The notes: generated by a model not told the origin, from the sequence alone. DNA of 64,000 nt from Ruoffia tabacinasalis (GCF_005864045.1 NZ_VBSP01000001.1:62001-126000), one strand, 5' to 3'. Shown: positions 1 through 9,961, counted from the stretch's first letter. Translations and numbers: made by a program.

Positions 1-170
1 CGAAAGTAGAGCTTAAGATATATACGTCGGCACCCGTTACAGTGTCTCAGTAAATCAATGAATTGTTTACTGAATAAGACAATGAGTTCATCGCTCTTGT
101 AAATGAAGGTGGTACCACGTGAATGAATATTCTCGTCCTTGCGTAATTTATTACGCAGGGATTTTTTAAT
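1..170 (+). promoter_or_regulatory. T-box riboswitch leader (3' part; 5' part outside window)
   Basis: The antiterminator bulge motif GGTGGTACCACG lies at about 109-120 and a factor-independent terminator follows at 135-168, just before the SAM hydrolase gene. This is the standard order of the 3' half of a tRNA-sensing T-box leader. The specifier loop must lie before base 1, so the amino acid cannot be read here. The downstream genes (SAM hydrolase and a UPF0397-type ECF transporter) make methionine a reasonable guess, but that is inference. Confidence 0.8.
135..168 (+). terminator. T-box terminator hairpin
   Basis: CCTTGCGTAA (137-146) pairs with TTACGCAGGG (151-160) and is followed by ATTTTTT. 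The arms lie directly after the T-box antiterminator bulge, so the hairpin is the OFF state of the leader. Confidence 0.85.
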
Positions 171-208
171 GAAAAAATTTAAATTTATCTTATATGATGG
201 AGGACAAT

Positions 209-1060
209 ATGAATAACAAACATTTAGTATTACAGACAGATTTTGGATTAGTGGATGGGGCAGTCTCAGCTATGCAAGGTGTAGCATACACAGTTGCACC
301 AGAGGTTACAATCAGTAATTTAACACATGAAATTGAACCATATAATATTAACGATGCATCATACAGATTGTTACAAACAGTAGCATATTGGCCAGCCAAA
401 ACAGTCTTTGTGTCTGTGGTTGATCCTGGTGTTGGGAGTAGCAGAAGAAGTGTTGTTGCTAAAACAACCGCTGGGCAGTATATTGTCACTCCAGATAATG
501 GATCATTATCACACGTCGCAAAATTCGTTGGGTTAGAAAGCGTTAAAGAAATTAATGAAGAAGTTGACCGTCTACCACATTCTGAGAAAAGTCACACTTT
601 CCACGGACGTGATGTTTATGTATATAATGGTGCAATGATTGCGGACAATGAATCATATTATGAAAATTTAAGTAAAGAGGTCAGTGTCGACTCAATTAAG
701 ACTTTAGAAATCGCGGAACCTGAATTACGTGATGGTGTCATTCACGGTGTCATTGACATTCTAGATATTCGATTTGGATCTTTATGGACAAATATTCCAT
801 TAGAACTCGTTGAAGAAGCTGGGATTCAAACGGGTGATAAAATCAGTGTACAAATTTTCCATGATGATATTAAAAAGTACGATAACCAATTATTATTCGG
901 ACACAGCTTTGCTGATGTTGCAGTTGGTGAGACTGTAGGATATATTAACTCATTAATTCGTTTAGGTGTAGCAATTAACCAACAGAACTTCTCTCAAACA
1001 TATAATATCGGGACAGGGAAAGACTGGTTAATTCAAATTAAAAAAGTAAAAGGAGAATAG
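209..1060 (+). CDS. SAM hydrolase / SAM hydroxide adenosyltransferase (DUF62 family)
   Basis: The product of 283 residues has the family signatures TDFG near the N-terminus, [11 protein letters not shown] near residue 75 and TPDNGSLS near 95. Members of this family split S-adenosylmethionine into adenosine and methionine. I chose the ATG at 209 because GGAGG sits at 199-203; the upstream ATGs at 194 and 197 overlap that site. It is the first gene of an operon with an ECF transporter (4-bp gap to the S component) under a T-box leader. The gene order suggests a link between methionine or SAM salvage and uptake of a related nutrient; the substrate is not visible in the sequence. Confidence 0.85.
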   Translation: MNNKHLVLQTDFGLVDGAVSAMQGVAYTVAPEVTISNLTHEIEPYNINDASYRLLQTVAYWPAKTVFVSVVDPGVGSSRRSVVAKTTAGQYIVTPDNGSLSHVAKFVGLESVKEINEEVDRLPHSEKSHTFHGRDVYVYNGAMIADNESYYENLSKEVSVDSIKTLEIAEPELRDGVIHGVIDILDIRFGSLWTNIPLELVEEAGIQTGDKISVQIFHDDIKKYDNQLLFGHSFADVAVGETVGYINSLIRLGVAINQQNFSQTYNIGTGKDWLIQIKKVKGE

Positions 1061-1064
1061 ATTT

Positions 1065-1619
1065 ATGAATAATAATAATAATTCATCTATAATTAAACTC
1101 GTTGCTGTAGGTATTGGTGCAGCTGTCTTCTTCATTCTAGGACGTTTCCTTTCAATTCCTACGGGAGTTCCAAACACAAGTATTGAAACGACGTATCCAT
1201 TTTTAGCTTTAATGTCTGTCATTTATGGACCCGTTGCTGGTTTATTAATCGGTTTAATTGGACATGCAATTAAAGATTTACTTACATATGGTTTATGGTG
1301 GAGTTGGGTACTTTCTTCTGGTGTCACTGGCTTTGGTTATGGATTAATTGCAAAACGCTTAAACATTCAATCAGGCGAATTTACTAAAAAAGATATGATT
1401 ACATTTAATATCGGACAAGTCGTTACAAATGTTCTAGCATGGGGGATTATTGCACCGCTTCTAGATATTCTAATTTATTCAGAACCTGCTAATAAAGTGT
1501 TTGTCCAAGGATTTGTTTCAGCTGCTATGAATTCAATTGCCGTTGGAGTATTAGGAACGTTACTGATTACAGCCTATACAAAAACCCGAACTAAAAGTGG
1601 AAGCTTAACGAAAGAGTAA
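1065..1619 (+). CDS. ECF transporter S component, UPF0397 type
   Basis: This very hydrophobic 184-residue protein has about five or six membrane segments and the length and pattern of UPF0397 substrate-binding components of energy-coupling factor transporters. It lies between the SAM hydrolase and a double ATPase, so the operon encodes a dedicated group I ECF system (S-A-T). GGAGA at 1051 supplies the ribosome binding site. The T-box control and the SAM hydrolase partner suggest methionine or a precursor as ligand, which is inference from context only. Confidence 0.85.
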   Translation: MNNNNNSSIIKLVAVGIGAAVFFILGRFLSIPTGVPNTSIETTYPFLALMSVIYGPVAGLLIGLIGHAIKDLLTYGLWWSWVLSSGVTGFGYGLIAKRLNIQSGEFTKKDMITFNIGQVVTNVLAWGIIAPLLDILIYSEPANKVFVQGFVSAAMNSIAVGVLGTLLITAYTKTRTKSGSLTKE

Positions 1620-1624
1620 TTTAT

Positions 1625-3352
1625 ATGGACCTTCAAGAAAAAAGAACGCCGATGATCAAATTTGATAAAGTTAGTTTTCAATATGATAGTCAGGCAGAAA
1701 AAAATCTCATCGATATAAACTTTGATGTTTACGCCGGTGAAACAATATTAATTGTTGGACCGAGTGGATCAGGGAAATCGACTATTGCTCGTTGTATTAA
1801 TGGGCAAATACCAAATACATATCCAGGTCAACTTGACGGGTTTGTTTCAGTCAATGGAAAAGAAGTACAAACGAGCTCTATTTTTGACTTATCCTTAGAA
1901 GTAGGAACGGTTTTACAAGATACAGATGGACAATTTGTTGGCCTAACAGTTGCTGAAGATATTGCCTTCGCATTAGAAAACGATGGTGTGGAGCAAGAAA
2001 AGATGCAAACCATTGTCGAGAATTGGAGTGAAACTCTAGAAATTGATGACTTACTTCAAAGCATGCCGAATAAACTTTCTGGTGGCCAGAAGCAGCGTGT
2101 TTCAATTAGTGGCATTCTAGTTAATAATGCGCCTATCTTATTATTTGATGAGCCATTAGCAAACTTAGATCCGGCATCAGGTGCGGATACAATGCGTTTA
2201 ATCAACCAATTAAGCAAAAAGCACAACTATACAACAATAATAGTAGAACATCGTTTAGAAGAGGCTCTTTTAGCAGATATTGATCGTATTTTGGTCATTG
2301 ATGAAGGTAAGCTAGTGTTTAATTCATCACCAACGGAGCTATTAAAAAGCACGGTCTTACAAGAAGTTGGTGTTAGAGAACCGCTTTATTTAACAGCGAT
2401 GAAGTACGCTGGGATTGATATTAATAAATATAATCATGTGAACACTTTCAGCCAAATAAATCTATTATCTGAAGATATCAAGCTTATTGAAGAGTGGGCG
2501 AGTCAAGTGACACACGAAGAAGATTTTAATGAAAAAGATACTATATTGAGAGTCGACCACTTTAATTTCTCGTATAATTCAGAAACTAATGTCCAAACCT
2601 TGTCTGATATTAAATTCTCAGTAAATGAAGGCGAAATGATCAGTATTGTCGGGACTAATGGTGCCGGTAAATCAACATTAGCAAAAGCAATTAGTGGTTT
2701 TGTGAAGCCAAGTTCTGGGAAAATCATCGTAAATAACGAAGAGATTCGCGATTTATCCATTAAAGAAATTGCGGATACGGTTGGTTTTATTATGCAAAAT
2801 CCAAACAATATGATTTCAAAAACTATGATTTACGATGAAGTTGCTTTAGGTTTAATTAATCGCGGATGGAAAGAAAGTGACATTGAAGAAAAAGTGTTTG
2901 ATACTTTAAAAATTTGTGGCTTATATCCATACCGTAATTGGCCAATCTCGGCTTTAAGTTATGGGCAGAAGAGAAGGGTGACAATTGCGAGTATCCTTGT
3001 TTTAGATCCTAAAATTCTTATCTTAGATGAACCAACAGCAGGACAGGATTACGCGCATTATACTGATATGATGCAATTTCTTAACCAACTCAATCTTGAA
3101 AGAGACATGACTATTCTAATGATTACGCATGATATGCATTTAATGCAAGAGTATACAGATCGAACATTGGTGTTTGATACAGGTAAATTATTAGCCGATA
3201 CGAATCCATCAGAGTTGTTTTCTAATACTCATTTATTAAAAGCCGCCCATCTTACTGAGACAAGTCTATACCAATTAGGTAAACTTTTACCTTCGATGAC
3301 TTCAGAAGATTTTATTGGACGCTTTATGCGTTATGAGAGGGGGATGCGCTGA
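1625..3352 (+). CDS. ECF transporter energy-coupling ATPase, fused double ABC domain
   Basis: The 575-residue cytoplasmic protein carries two complete ABC ATPase domains. The first has Walker A GPSGSGKST near residue 45, signature LSGGQKQRV and Walker B LLFDEP. The second has GTNGAGKST near residue 343, signature LSYGQKRRV and LILDEPTAGQD. This fusion replaces the separate EcfA and EcfA' subunits and powers the S component encoded just upstream. The stop codon overlaps the start of the T component (TGATG), which indicates translational coupling. An internal ATG at 1652 is an alternative start with weaker support. Confidence 0.9.
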   Translation: MDLQEKRTPMIKFDKVSFQYDSQAEKNLIDINFDVYAGETILIVGPSGSGKSTIARCINGQIPNTYPGQLDGFVSVNGKEVQTSSIFDLSLEVGTVLQDTDGQFVGLTVAEDIAFALENDGVEQEKMQTIVENWSETLEIDDLLQSMPNKLSGGQKQRVSISGILVNNAPILLFDEPLANLDPASGADTMRLINQLSKKHNYTTIIVEHRLEEALLADIDRILVIDEGKLVFNSSPTELLKSTVLQEVGVREPLYLTAMKYAGIDINKYNHVNTFSQINLLSEDIKLIEEWASQVTHEEDFNEKDTILRVDHFNFSYNSETNVQTLSDIKFSVNEGEMISIVGTNGAGKSTLAKAISGFVKPSSGKIIVNNEEIRDLSIKEIADTVGFIMQNPNNMISKTMIYDEVALGLINRGWKESDIEEKVFDTLKICGLYPYRNWPISALSYGQKRRVTIASILVLDPKILILDEPTAGQDYAHYTDMMQFLNQLNLERDMTILMITHDMHLMQEYTDRTLVFDTGKLLADTNPSELFSNTHLLKAAHLTETSLYQLGKLLPSMTSEDFIGRFMRYERGMR

Positions 3353-4182
3353 TGAGTCAAGAGAATTTATTTGGTTACATCCCTAATAAGACAATCATAC
3401 ATAATCTAAGTGGCTCCACAAAGTTGATTAGTTTTATCTTAATATCCTTAATTGTAATGACTAGCTTTGACACTCGATTTTTAGTAGCAATGACAATCTT
3501 TAGTTTAATTTTGTTCTATATCGCACGTATTCCATGGAGAAATATTAAAGTATTAATCTATTTTGTTTTAGTATTTTCTATCTTAAATTTACTTACAATA
3601 TATATCTTTGAACCAGAGTATGGCGTACAATTGTATAACTCGCGAACAGTGCTATTTGATGGCATCGGACGATATACAATTACGGCAGAACAATTATTTT
3701 ATGAGTTTAATGTCGCAATTAAGTACTTTACGACCATTCCCTTAGCTTTAATATTTATATTCACAACAGATCCGAGTGAATTTGCTTCAAGTTTAAATCG
3801 AATTGGTGTATCGTACCGAATTAGTTACGCTGTATCATTGGCATTACGTTATATTCCGGATATTCAAGACAGCTTTTTTGAGATTAGACAAGCTCAACAA
3901 GCTCGTGGACTGGAGATGAGCCGGAAAACATCACTAATGAAACGAATTACCCGCTCTGCACAAATCATTATGCCATTAATCTTTAGTAGCTTAAATCGAA
4001 TTGAAATTATAAGCCAAGCAATGGAGTTACGTCGCTTTGGGAAAAATAAATCAAGAACATGGTATAGATATAGACCTTTTACTAAAAAAGATGTTATCGC
4101 CTTGGCTTTGATCGTTATAATTACCGTCATTGGAATTTTATTATTCTTTGTTAATGGCGGAAGATTTTATAATCCCTTTTAA
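3352..4182 (+). CDS. ECF transporter transmembrane T component
   Basis: The 276-residue membrane protein has hydrophobic segments in the N-terminal half and near the C-terminus, and the conserved coupling region with AQQARGLEM near residue 182 plus a second Ala-Arg type motif (AMELRRFG) further on. These motifs contact the ATPase subunits in ECF transporters. The start overlaps the ATPase stop by one base. A terminator at 4196-4232 ends the four-gene operon. Confidence 0.88.
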   Translation: MSQENLFGYIPNKTIIHNLSGSTKLISFILISLIVMTSFDTRFLVAMTIFSLILFYIARIPWRNIKVLIYFVLVFSILNLLTIYIFEPEYGVQLYNSRTVLFDGIGRYTITAEQLFYEFNVAIKYFTTIPLALIFIFTTDPSEFASSLNRIGVSYRISYAVSLALRYIPDIQDSFFEIRQAQQARGLEMSRKTSLMKRITRSAQIIMPLIFSSLNRIEIISQAMELRRFGKNKSRTWYRYRPFTKKDVIALALIVIITVIGILLFFVNGGRFYNPF

Positions 4183-4195
4183 TAAATACATATAC

Positions 4196-4232
4196 GAATA
4201 CATCTGCGAACAGGCAGGTGTATTCTTTTTTT
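4196..4232 (+). terminator. terminator of the ECF operon
   Basis: GAATACATCTGC (4196-4207) pairs with GCAGGTGTATTC (4214-4225) and is followed by a run of eight T. Confidence 0.85.
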
Positions 4233-4349
4233 GTTGTATATTGATTATATTCATTTTACTATCTTTAATTCTTGCTTATTCTGATGTATGTTTTATAATG
4301 AATATAGATAGGTTGGTTGCGCTTACAATAAGGAGAGGTGTTGATACTA

Positions 4350-4751
4350 ATGTCAAAAATATATGAGAATATACTTTTGCCAGTTGACGGGTCACAACAG
4401 TCGATCGATTCATTCAAACGAGGCGTCCGCTTAGCAAGAGAATGGGATAGTAATGTGTATTTAGTTCGAGTAGTGAAGGAAGATGATGGTCAAGATATTC
4501 CTAAAGAACAACGTGAATCACTATTAAACTCACTAAAAGAGTATGCTAGAAATGAAAGGGTTTCTTTAGAAACAGAATTAATTTATGGAGATCCTCGTAC
4601 TCAAATTGCTGAAGTATTAGTAGACCGTTGGTCCATTGATTTAATTGTATTAGGAGCGACAGGTAAAGGTCGTGTAGCAAAGATGCTTATTGGGTCAATT
4701 ACAGATTATGTTGTTCGAAATGCCCAATGTGATGTCTTAATTAGTCGTTAA
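4350..4751 (+). CDS. universal stress protein, UspA family
   Basis: The 133-residue product begins with the typical beta strand ILLPVDGS and ends with the ATP-binding signature G-x2-G-x9-G-S (GATGKG then GS), so it belongs to the nucleotide-binding class of UspA proteins. GTG 4338 and TTG 4341 are in frame upstream, but the ATG at 4350 gives the canonical N-terminus; the ribosome binding site AGGAGAGG lies at 4331-4338. It has its own terminator and appears monocistronic. Its exact stress role cannot be told from sequence. Confidence 0.85.
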   Translation: MSKIYENILLPVDGSQQSIDSFKRGVRLAREWDSNVYLVRVVKEDDGQDIPKEQRESLLNSLKEYARNERVSLETELIYGDPRTQIAEVLVDRWSIDLIVLGATGKGRVAKMLIGSITDYVVRNAQCDVLISR

Positions 4752-4762
4752 ACAATTTATGG

Positions 4763-4793
4763 AACTGCTCTATATCATTTAGAGCAGTTTTTA
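4763..4793 (+). terminator. terminator after uspA-like gene
   Basis: AACTGCTCT (4763-4771) pairs with AGAGCAGTT (4781-4789), followed by T residues. Confidence 0.85.
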
Positions 4794-4873
4794 TGTGATT
4801 TATTATAATTTATCATACCATTTATCTGACAATCTGATATACTGATGCGACGTAGTAAAGAAAGTAGGAAAAT

Positions 4874-6331
4874 ATGAAAAAATTCACATTTGAATCAATG
4901 GGCATCAGCTCGGAAATTACTAAAGCACTAGATAGCCTTCGATATTACCAACCAACACCGGTACAACAAGAAATTATTCCACTCGCATTAAATAATGAGG
5001 ACATTCTCACTGAATCGCAAACAGGAAGTGGTAAGACGGCGGCTTACGGTATTCCACTTTGTGAGCAAGTTATTTGGGAAGAGAATAAACCACAAGCTTT
5101 AATCTTAGTACCAACACGTGAATTAGCGATGCAAATTAAAGAAGATATTATGAATATCGGTCGTTTTAAACGAATTAAAGTGACGGCTGTCTTTGGTAAA
5201 TCTTCATTCAAAACTCAAAAATCCGAATTAAAACAAAAAAGTCATATTGTAGTGGGTACACCCGGTCGTATCTTAGAGCATCTTCAAGAAGGTACTTTGA
5301 ATGTAGATGAAATTAAGAGTTTAATTCTTGATGAAGCGGATGAAATGCTGAATATGGGCTTTATACAACAAGTTGAAGACATTATTGATTATCTACCTAA
5401 AGAACGTCAAACGATGTTATTTTCAGCTACAATGCCGTCTGAAATCGAACGACTCGCATTCTTTTATATGAAAAAAGACCATAAGACAATAAAAATGGAA
5501 AAATCAGAAGAAAATACACCTGACATTTCACAATCTTATATTCGAGTTCAAGATTTACCTAAAGAAAAGTTATTGTTGGATCTATTAACAATTGAAAATC
5601 CTGATACGTGTATCATTTTTTGTAACACACGCGAGGTGGTTGATGAAGTCGATAGCTATTTAGCAAAAGCTGGGATTCCTATTGATAAATTACATGGCGG
5701 AATGGATCAGGATGACCGTTCGGACGTCATGCAGGAATTTAGAATTGGTAAATTACGTTATTTGGTTGCAACCGATGTTGCATCTCGCGGCATCGATGTT
5801 GATAACGTGACGCATGTTATCAATTATAATGTGCCTTTTGAGAATGAAAGTTTCACGCACAGAACTGGTAGAACCGGTCGTGCAGGGAAAACAGGTGTTG
5901 CCTTAACTTTAATTAGCGATAATGAGATGAAGCGTTGGCAAGAAGTAAGTGAGTATGCTAAAGAAACTGGCATAGAATTTACGGAGGTAAACGCACCGAG
6001 CAATCGCCAAGTAATGAGTCGTAAGACAGCTTTTGAGAAAAAAATTAACTCTAGACCTGTGTTGAAAACAGCTCGTAATAAAGAACTGAATAAAGATATT
6101 ACGAGAGTCTACTTCAATGGCGGTAAAAAGAAAAAACTCAGAGCCATCGACTTTGTTGGAACATTAACGAATATTAAAGGTGTCGAAGCCGAGGACATTG
6201 GAATTATTACCATTCAAGAAAATGTTACATATGTTGAAATACTGAATAATATGGGACCTTATGTCATCTCTGAAATGCAAAACCGCACAGTTAAAGGTAA
6301 AAAATTAAAAGTACATAAAGCGAGAAAATAA
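4874..6331 (+). CDS. dbpA: DEAD-box RNA helicase, DbpA/YxiN type
   Basis: The 485-residue protein has the full set of DEAD-box motifs: SQTGSGKT (48-55), PTRELA, GTPGR, LDEADEM, SAT, then RGID and HRTGRTGRAG in the second RecA domain. The last 75 residues (from RVYFNGG) match the DbpA RNA-binding domain, which in this family recognises hairpin 92 of 23S rRNA. The protein probably helps assemble the 50S subunit. Length is close to the Bacillus YxiN/DbpA protein. A short hairpin follows the gene. Confidence 0.88.
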   Translation: MKKFTFESMGISSEITKALDSLRYYQPTPVQQEIIPLALNNEDILTESQTGSGKTAAYGIPLCEQVIWEENKPQALILVPTRELAMQIKEDIMNIGRFKRIKVTAVFGKSSFKTQKSELKQKSHIVVGTPGRILEHLQEGTLNVDEIKSLILDEADEMLNMGFIQQVEDIIDYLPKERQTMLFSATMPSEIERLAFFYMKKDHKTIKMEKSEENTPDISQSYIRVQDLPKEKLLLDLLTIENPDTCIIFCNTREVVDEVDSYLAKAGIPIDKLHGGMDQDDRSDVMQEFRIGKLRYLVATDVASRGIDVDNVTHVINYNVPFENESFTHRTGRTGRAGKTGVALTLISDNEMKRWQEVSEYAKETGIEFTEVNAPSNRQVMSRKTAFEKKINSRPVLKTARNKELNKDITRVYFNGGKKKKLRAIDFVGTLTNIKGVEAEDIGIITIQENVTYVEILNNMGPYVISEMQNRTVKGKKLKVHKARK

Positions 6332-6345
6332 ATATATAACGAACA

Positions 6346-6372
6346 ACCCAATATCAACGATATTGGGTTTAC
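6346..6372 (+). terminator. weak terminator after dbpA
   Basis: ACCCAATATC (6346-6355) pairs with GATATTGGGT (6359-6368). The following tract is only moderately T-rich. Confidence 0.6.
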
Positions 6373-6389
6373 TTGTCTTTAAAGGTCGG

Positions 6390-6709
6390 CTAATACAAAT
6401 CAAGAATATCTTTTACTAATTCAAAGTACTTTTCTTTTAATAGAGGAGGGAACTCAATCACGATATTTTTACCGAATTTTATCATATATTCAGCCATATA
6501 AGTAATTTCCTCAGGATTAAAATACCCTGCGATATAATGCTTGTCACCTTCAGTAATTAGATGCATGTTAGGGTAACGGCTCTTCTTAAATGTCTCCACA
6601 CCGCGTTGGTTAATCAAACATCTAAATGGTATTGTATTTAATTTTCCATCTGTATCTTTTTGTAATGTTTTTAATCATTCAAACTTAAAGTCTCTTCAAA
6701 ATCTATCAT
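6390..6709 (-). pseudogene. remnant of a WYL-domain transcriptional regulator
   Basis: The readable 75-residue C-terminal part (YFNPEEITYMAEYMIKFG, then PPLLKEKYFELVKDIL) matches the C-terminal region of HTH-WYL regulators, which bind effectors or nucleic acid. Reading upstream, the frame opened by ATG 6709 (MIDFEETLSLND) stops just where the other frame begins (LKTLQKDTDGKL), so a frameshift near 6670 joins them. The HTH domain is missing. This is a decayed gene next to another gene fragment. Confidence 0.65.
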
Positions 6710-6794
6710 GATCATTAATTTTTATATGGTATCTGTTCGAAGCATACGCTAAGCCTTCTTATTACAATCATCAGCATCAGAATCTGTAAGCTTA

Positions 6795-7046
6795 ATGAGT
6801 AATGATCGAAATCTATTAATAATCCAATCGAGTGGTAGTATCTATACAAATAATGTTAGATACTCGCCATTGGAATTTAGTTACTATTATCTAAAAGAAA
6901 TGCTTGAAAATGTTATGGGATTCCATGAAACATATATTGCACGTGCACAAGGGACTACAATACAACCCATCGATGAGCAACAAATACTGAGCGATGCTGT
7001 TAATGATTTAGAAAATGTGTTTCCTAAGTTTTGTAACGATTTGTAA
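6795..7046 (+). pseudogene. C-terminal fragment of an FMN-dependent NADH-azoreductase-like flavodoxin-fold protein
   Basis: The 83-residue reading frame resembles the last third of AzoR-type azoreductases: a strand plus the loop LLIIQSSGSIYTNN, then a helix YYLKEMLENVMGF and the end segment IARAQGTTIQP. The N-terminal flavin-binding part is absent upstream, so the gene is truncated and probably non-functional. It lies opposite the decayed WYL regulator and converges on trkH. Confidence 0.55.
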
Positions 7047-7077
7047 CACTGCCGCATAAAAATGAAAGTAACAAAAA

Positions 7078-7123
7078 ACATAGTGAGACTCTTTCGAAAT
7101 TAAGAGCACTCACTATGTTTTTT
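7078..7123. terminator. bidirectional terminator between convergent genes
   Basis: ACATAGTGAG (7078-7087) pairs with CTCACTATGT (7109-7118), with an inner CTCTT/AAGAG stem. T runs flank it on one strand and A runs on the other. It separates the azoreductase remnant from trkH. Confidence 0.8.
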
Positions 7124-7146
7124 ATAATGCTAAAATTTATTGTTGA

Positions 7147-8598
7147 TTAATAGCGTTTTAGCCATGTATTCGGTGCAAATAAAATTATCATTGGAAATAT
7201 TTCTAAACGTCCCATGATCATAATGAATGATAGGAATATTTTGATAAATGGACTAAAATGAGCAAAGTTTTGAGAGGGTCCCACAATGCCTAGACCAGGT
7301 CCAATGTTATTAAGGGTTGCTGCCACAGTACTAAAAGAGGATAGTAGGTTTGGTGTTTCTAAACTAATGACAAGCACCGCTACAATAAAAATAATAATAT
7401 AGACCACCAAGTAGCTCAAGACTGTATTGGCTAATTTAGAGTCAATACGTCTACCTTCATAATCGATGGTAACGACACGATTAGGTCGTATTGTTTGTTT
7501 TATTTCTGCCCAACCTATTTTAACTAAAAGCAAAATACGTGAGACCTTCAAACCACCTGCAGTTGAGCCAGCCATTCCTCCAACAAACATCAAAAGAATG
7601 AGTATTAACTGAGAGAATAAGGGCCAATGATCAAAGAGGGCAGTTGAATAACCCGTAGTCGATATAATGGAAGCAACCGTAAAGAAACTATCACGAAATG
7701 CATTGCTAACACCATAAGATGTTGAGATTAAATTTATTGAGATTAAAAGCACAGCAATCGCGATAATTGCTAGAAACCAACGAAGTTCTTCACTTTTTAG
7801 AATTCGTTTCGCCTGATGAATATAGACTAGATAGAACAAATTGAAATTAATACTGAATATTATCATGCCGATACTTAATATCATCTCAACTGTAAAGCTA
7901 TCATAAGGTGCGATACTCCCATTCAAGACACCGAAACCTCCAGTTCCGGCGGTCCCAAATGCAAGTAACATCGCCTCGAAGAAGGGCACACCTGCAATAT
8001 ACAAACAAACTAACGTGATCATCATAAAGGTGAAGTAAATAATATATAAAATCCGGGCCGTTGATGACAATTTAGAAACAAGTTTACCAAATGTAGGTCC
8101 AGTCATTTCAGCCTTCATGATATGTACAGAGGAAGACTCGGCTTTTGGCAATATGGCTAATGCGAAAACTAAGACTCCCATTCCACCTACAAAGTGGCTG
8201 AAACTACGCCAAAATAACATTGAATGCGATAAAGCCTCCACATCAAGTAAAATACTGGCACCAGTTGTTGTAAAGCCACTCGTCATTTCAAAAAAGGCAT
8301 CAACAAAAGATGGAATCTGCTGACTAAGAACAAACGGAATCGCACTAACAAAAGAAATTAAAAACCAAGATAGAGAAACTATCGTAAAGCCTTCTCGCGC
8401 ATAAAAAGTACGTCGATGCAATTTTGTTCGAGATAGGGCAAAACCAATAACAAGAGTCACTAGAGAAGTACCAAGAAAACTTGCTATATTTACCCAGCTT
8501 TCTTGGTAGATTACACTGACGATCAAAGGTAATAACATCAGGCCAGCCAGAATCATTAAGATATTTCCGAGTGTATAGCGGATAAATTGTGTATTCAT
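7147..8598 (-). CDS. trkH: Trk-type potassium uptake protein, membrane subunit
   Basis: The 483-residue integral membrane protein has the fourfold pore repeats of the TrkH/KtrB family, seen as filter-like loops TSGFTTTGAS, AFGTAGTGGFG, SIISTTGYSTA and LNNIGPGLG. It forms the K+ channel-like subunit that works with the cytoplasmic RCK protein TrkA, encoded 10 bp upstream in the same operon. The length fits TrkH rather than the shorter KtrB. A good ribosome binding site (AAGGAGG) precedes the ATG at 8598. Confidence 0.9.
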   Translation of the reverse strand: MNTQFIRYTLGNILMILAGLMLLPLIVSVIYQESWVNIASFLGTSLVTLVIGFALSRTKLHRRTFYAREGFTIVSLSWFLISFVSAIPFVLSQQIPSFVDAFFEMTSGFTTTGASILLDVEALSHSMLFWRSFSHFVGGMGVLVFALAILPKAESSSVHIMKAEMTGPTFGKLVSKLSSTARILYIIYFTFMMITLVCLYIAGVPFFEAMLLAFGTAGTGGFGVLNGSIAPYDSFTVEMILSIGMIIFSINFNLFYLVYIHQAKRILKSEELRWFLAIIAIAVLLISINLISTSYGVSNAFRDSFFTVASIISTTGYSTALFDHWPLFSQLILILLMFVGGMAGSTAGGLKVSRILLLVKIGWAEIKQTIRPNRVVTIDYEGRRIDSKLANTVLSYLVVYIIIFIVAVLVISLETPNLLSSFSTVAATLNNIGPGLGIVGPSQNFAHFSPFIKIFLSFIMIMGRLEIFPMIILFAPNTWLKRY

Positions 8599-8608
8599 TA
8601 TTGCCTCC

Positions 8609-9961
8609 TTACCTTAAGATATCATCAATGTCGTTAAACGCTTTATGTTTGGTCACGATTAGGACATGATCATCAGCTAAAATAACATCCTCACCCGTAG
8701 GATAAATCAGTTGAGAACCTCGTATTATGTAGGCAATTAATAAATTGTCTTTTGTATTTAAATCTCTTAGCTTGATATTCACAACACGACTACTTTCTTT
8801 AACAAGAAATTGCAAGGTCTCGACTTGATTATCAGCAATTCGAATCAAAGCCTCTACATTAGATGCTGTTGCATTTCTTAATGAGCGAACGTAACGTAAA
8901 ATCTTGTTTGTTATTAATCGTTTAGGTGTAACAATGGCTTGTAAGTCTGAATCACCTAATATTTTTAATAAGTCAGTTCGACTTACTTTTGTCATAACTT
9001 TTTTAATACCTAAAGATAGGGCGTACATTGAGTTGATAATGTTTTCCTCGTCGATACCCGTCAAACTTAAAACTGCGTCAAAGCTTTCAATACGTTCTTC
9101 TAATAACAATTCTTGCTCCATACCATCACCTTTAATTACTACTACTTGTGGGAAGCGGTGACTAAGATCTAAAGCTCTTTCTTCATTTAATTCGATTACT
9201 TTTATATCGATATCCATTTTACTTAACAGATGAAGCGTGTAATAGGTCACACGGCCACCGCCGATAATTAAAACCGACTTAGTTTTCTCTTCACGGTAAC
9301 CAGCTTTGAAATAAAAATTTGCTAAATCTTCTCGAGATCCAGTAACATAAACACGATCCCCAACTCTCAAGACTGATTGCCCACTGGGAATAATAGTTTG
9401 TTTATCATGGGTTAGGGCGCAAATTAATACTTCACCATATTCATTTCTAAACTGATTTAAAGACTGATCGACCAATGGACTGCCGGCTTTAATTTCTAGT
9501 TCAACTAAATTGACTCGACCTTTACCGAATTGTTCAATACTGAGTGAATGCGGAAATTCGATACTTTTGGTAATATAACGAGCTGCCACCATTTCAGGAT
9601 TGATAACCAAGTCGATACCTAGGCTATCACGGACGAATTCAATATGATTCGTATACTTAGGATTTCTTACCCGGGCAATAGTATATTTGGCACCCAGTTG
9701 CTTAGCTATAATAGAACTTATAATATTTGTTTCATCTTCAGGAGTCACAGCTATAAACATATCACACTGTTCAACGCCAGCTTCGACTAAGTTATCATAA
9801 TCCGCTCCATCACCGACTAAGCCTGTAATATCATTTTTATTAATAATACGATTCAATCTTTCAGAATTAGCTTCGATGAGGACGACATTATTATTCTCCA
9901 ATGCTAGTTCTTGGCAAAGAATTTCACCAACTTTACCTCCACCTATAATGACAATATCCAT
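8609..9961 (-). CDS. trkA: Trk potassium system NAD-binding regulator
   Basis: The 450-residue cytoplasmic protein consists of two tandem RCK units, each with a Rossmann NAD/ATP-binding fold (IVIIGGGKVGE at the N-terminus, LIIGGGRVTYY near residue 230) followed by a TrkA-C ligand domain. It gates the TrkH channel encoded downstream. I prefer the ATG at 9961 because AAGGTGA lies 8 bp before it; an in-frame ATG at 9985 would add eight residues without a good ribosome binding site. Confidence 0.9.
   Translation of the reverse strand: MDIVIIGGGKVGEILCQELALENNNVVLIEANSERLNRIINKNDITGLVGDGADYDNLVEAGVEQCDMFIAVTPEDETNIISSIIAKQLGAKYTIARVRNPKYTNHIEFVRDSLGIDLVINPEMVAARYITKSIEFPHSLSIEQFGKGRVNLVELEIKAGSPLVDQSLNQFRNEYGEVLICALTHDKQTIIPSGQSVLRVGDRVYVTGSREDLANFYFKAGYREEKTKSVLIIGGGRVTYYTLHLLSKMDIDIKVIELNEERALDLSHRFPQVVVIKGDGMEQELLLEERIESFDAVLSLTGIDEENIINSMYALSLGIKKVMTKVSRTDLLKILGDSDLQAIVTPKRLITNKILRYVRSLRNATASNVEALIRIADNQVETLQFLVKESSRVVNIKLRDLNTKDNLLIAYIIRGSQLIYPTGEDVILADDHVLIVTKHKAFNDIDDILR

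Noticed and set aside
4130-4366. 78-codon frame between the ECF T gene and uspA-like gene
   Set aside because: It overlaps the T component, crosses a terminator and has no ribosome binding site.
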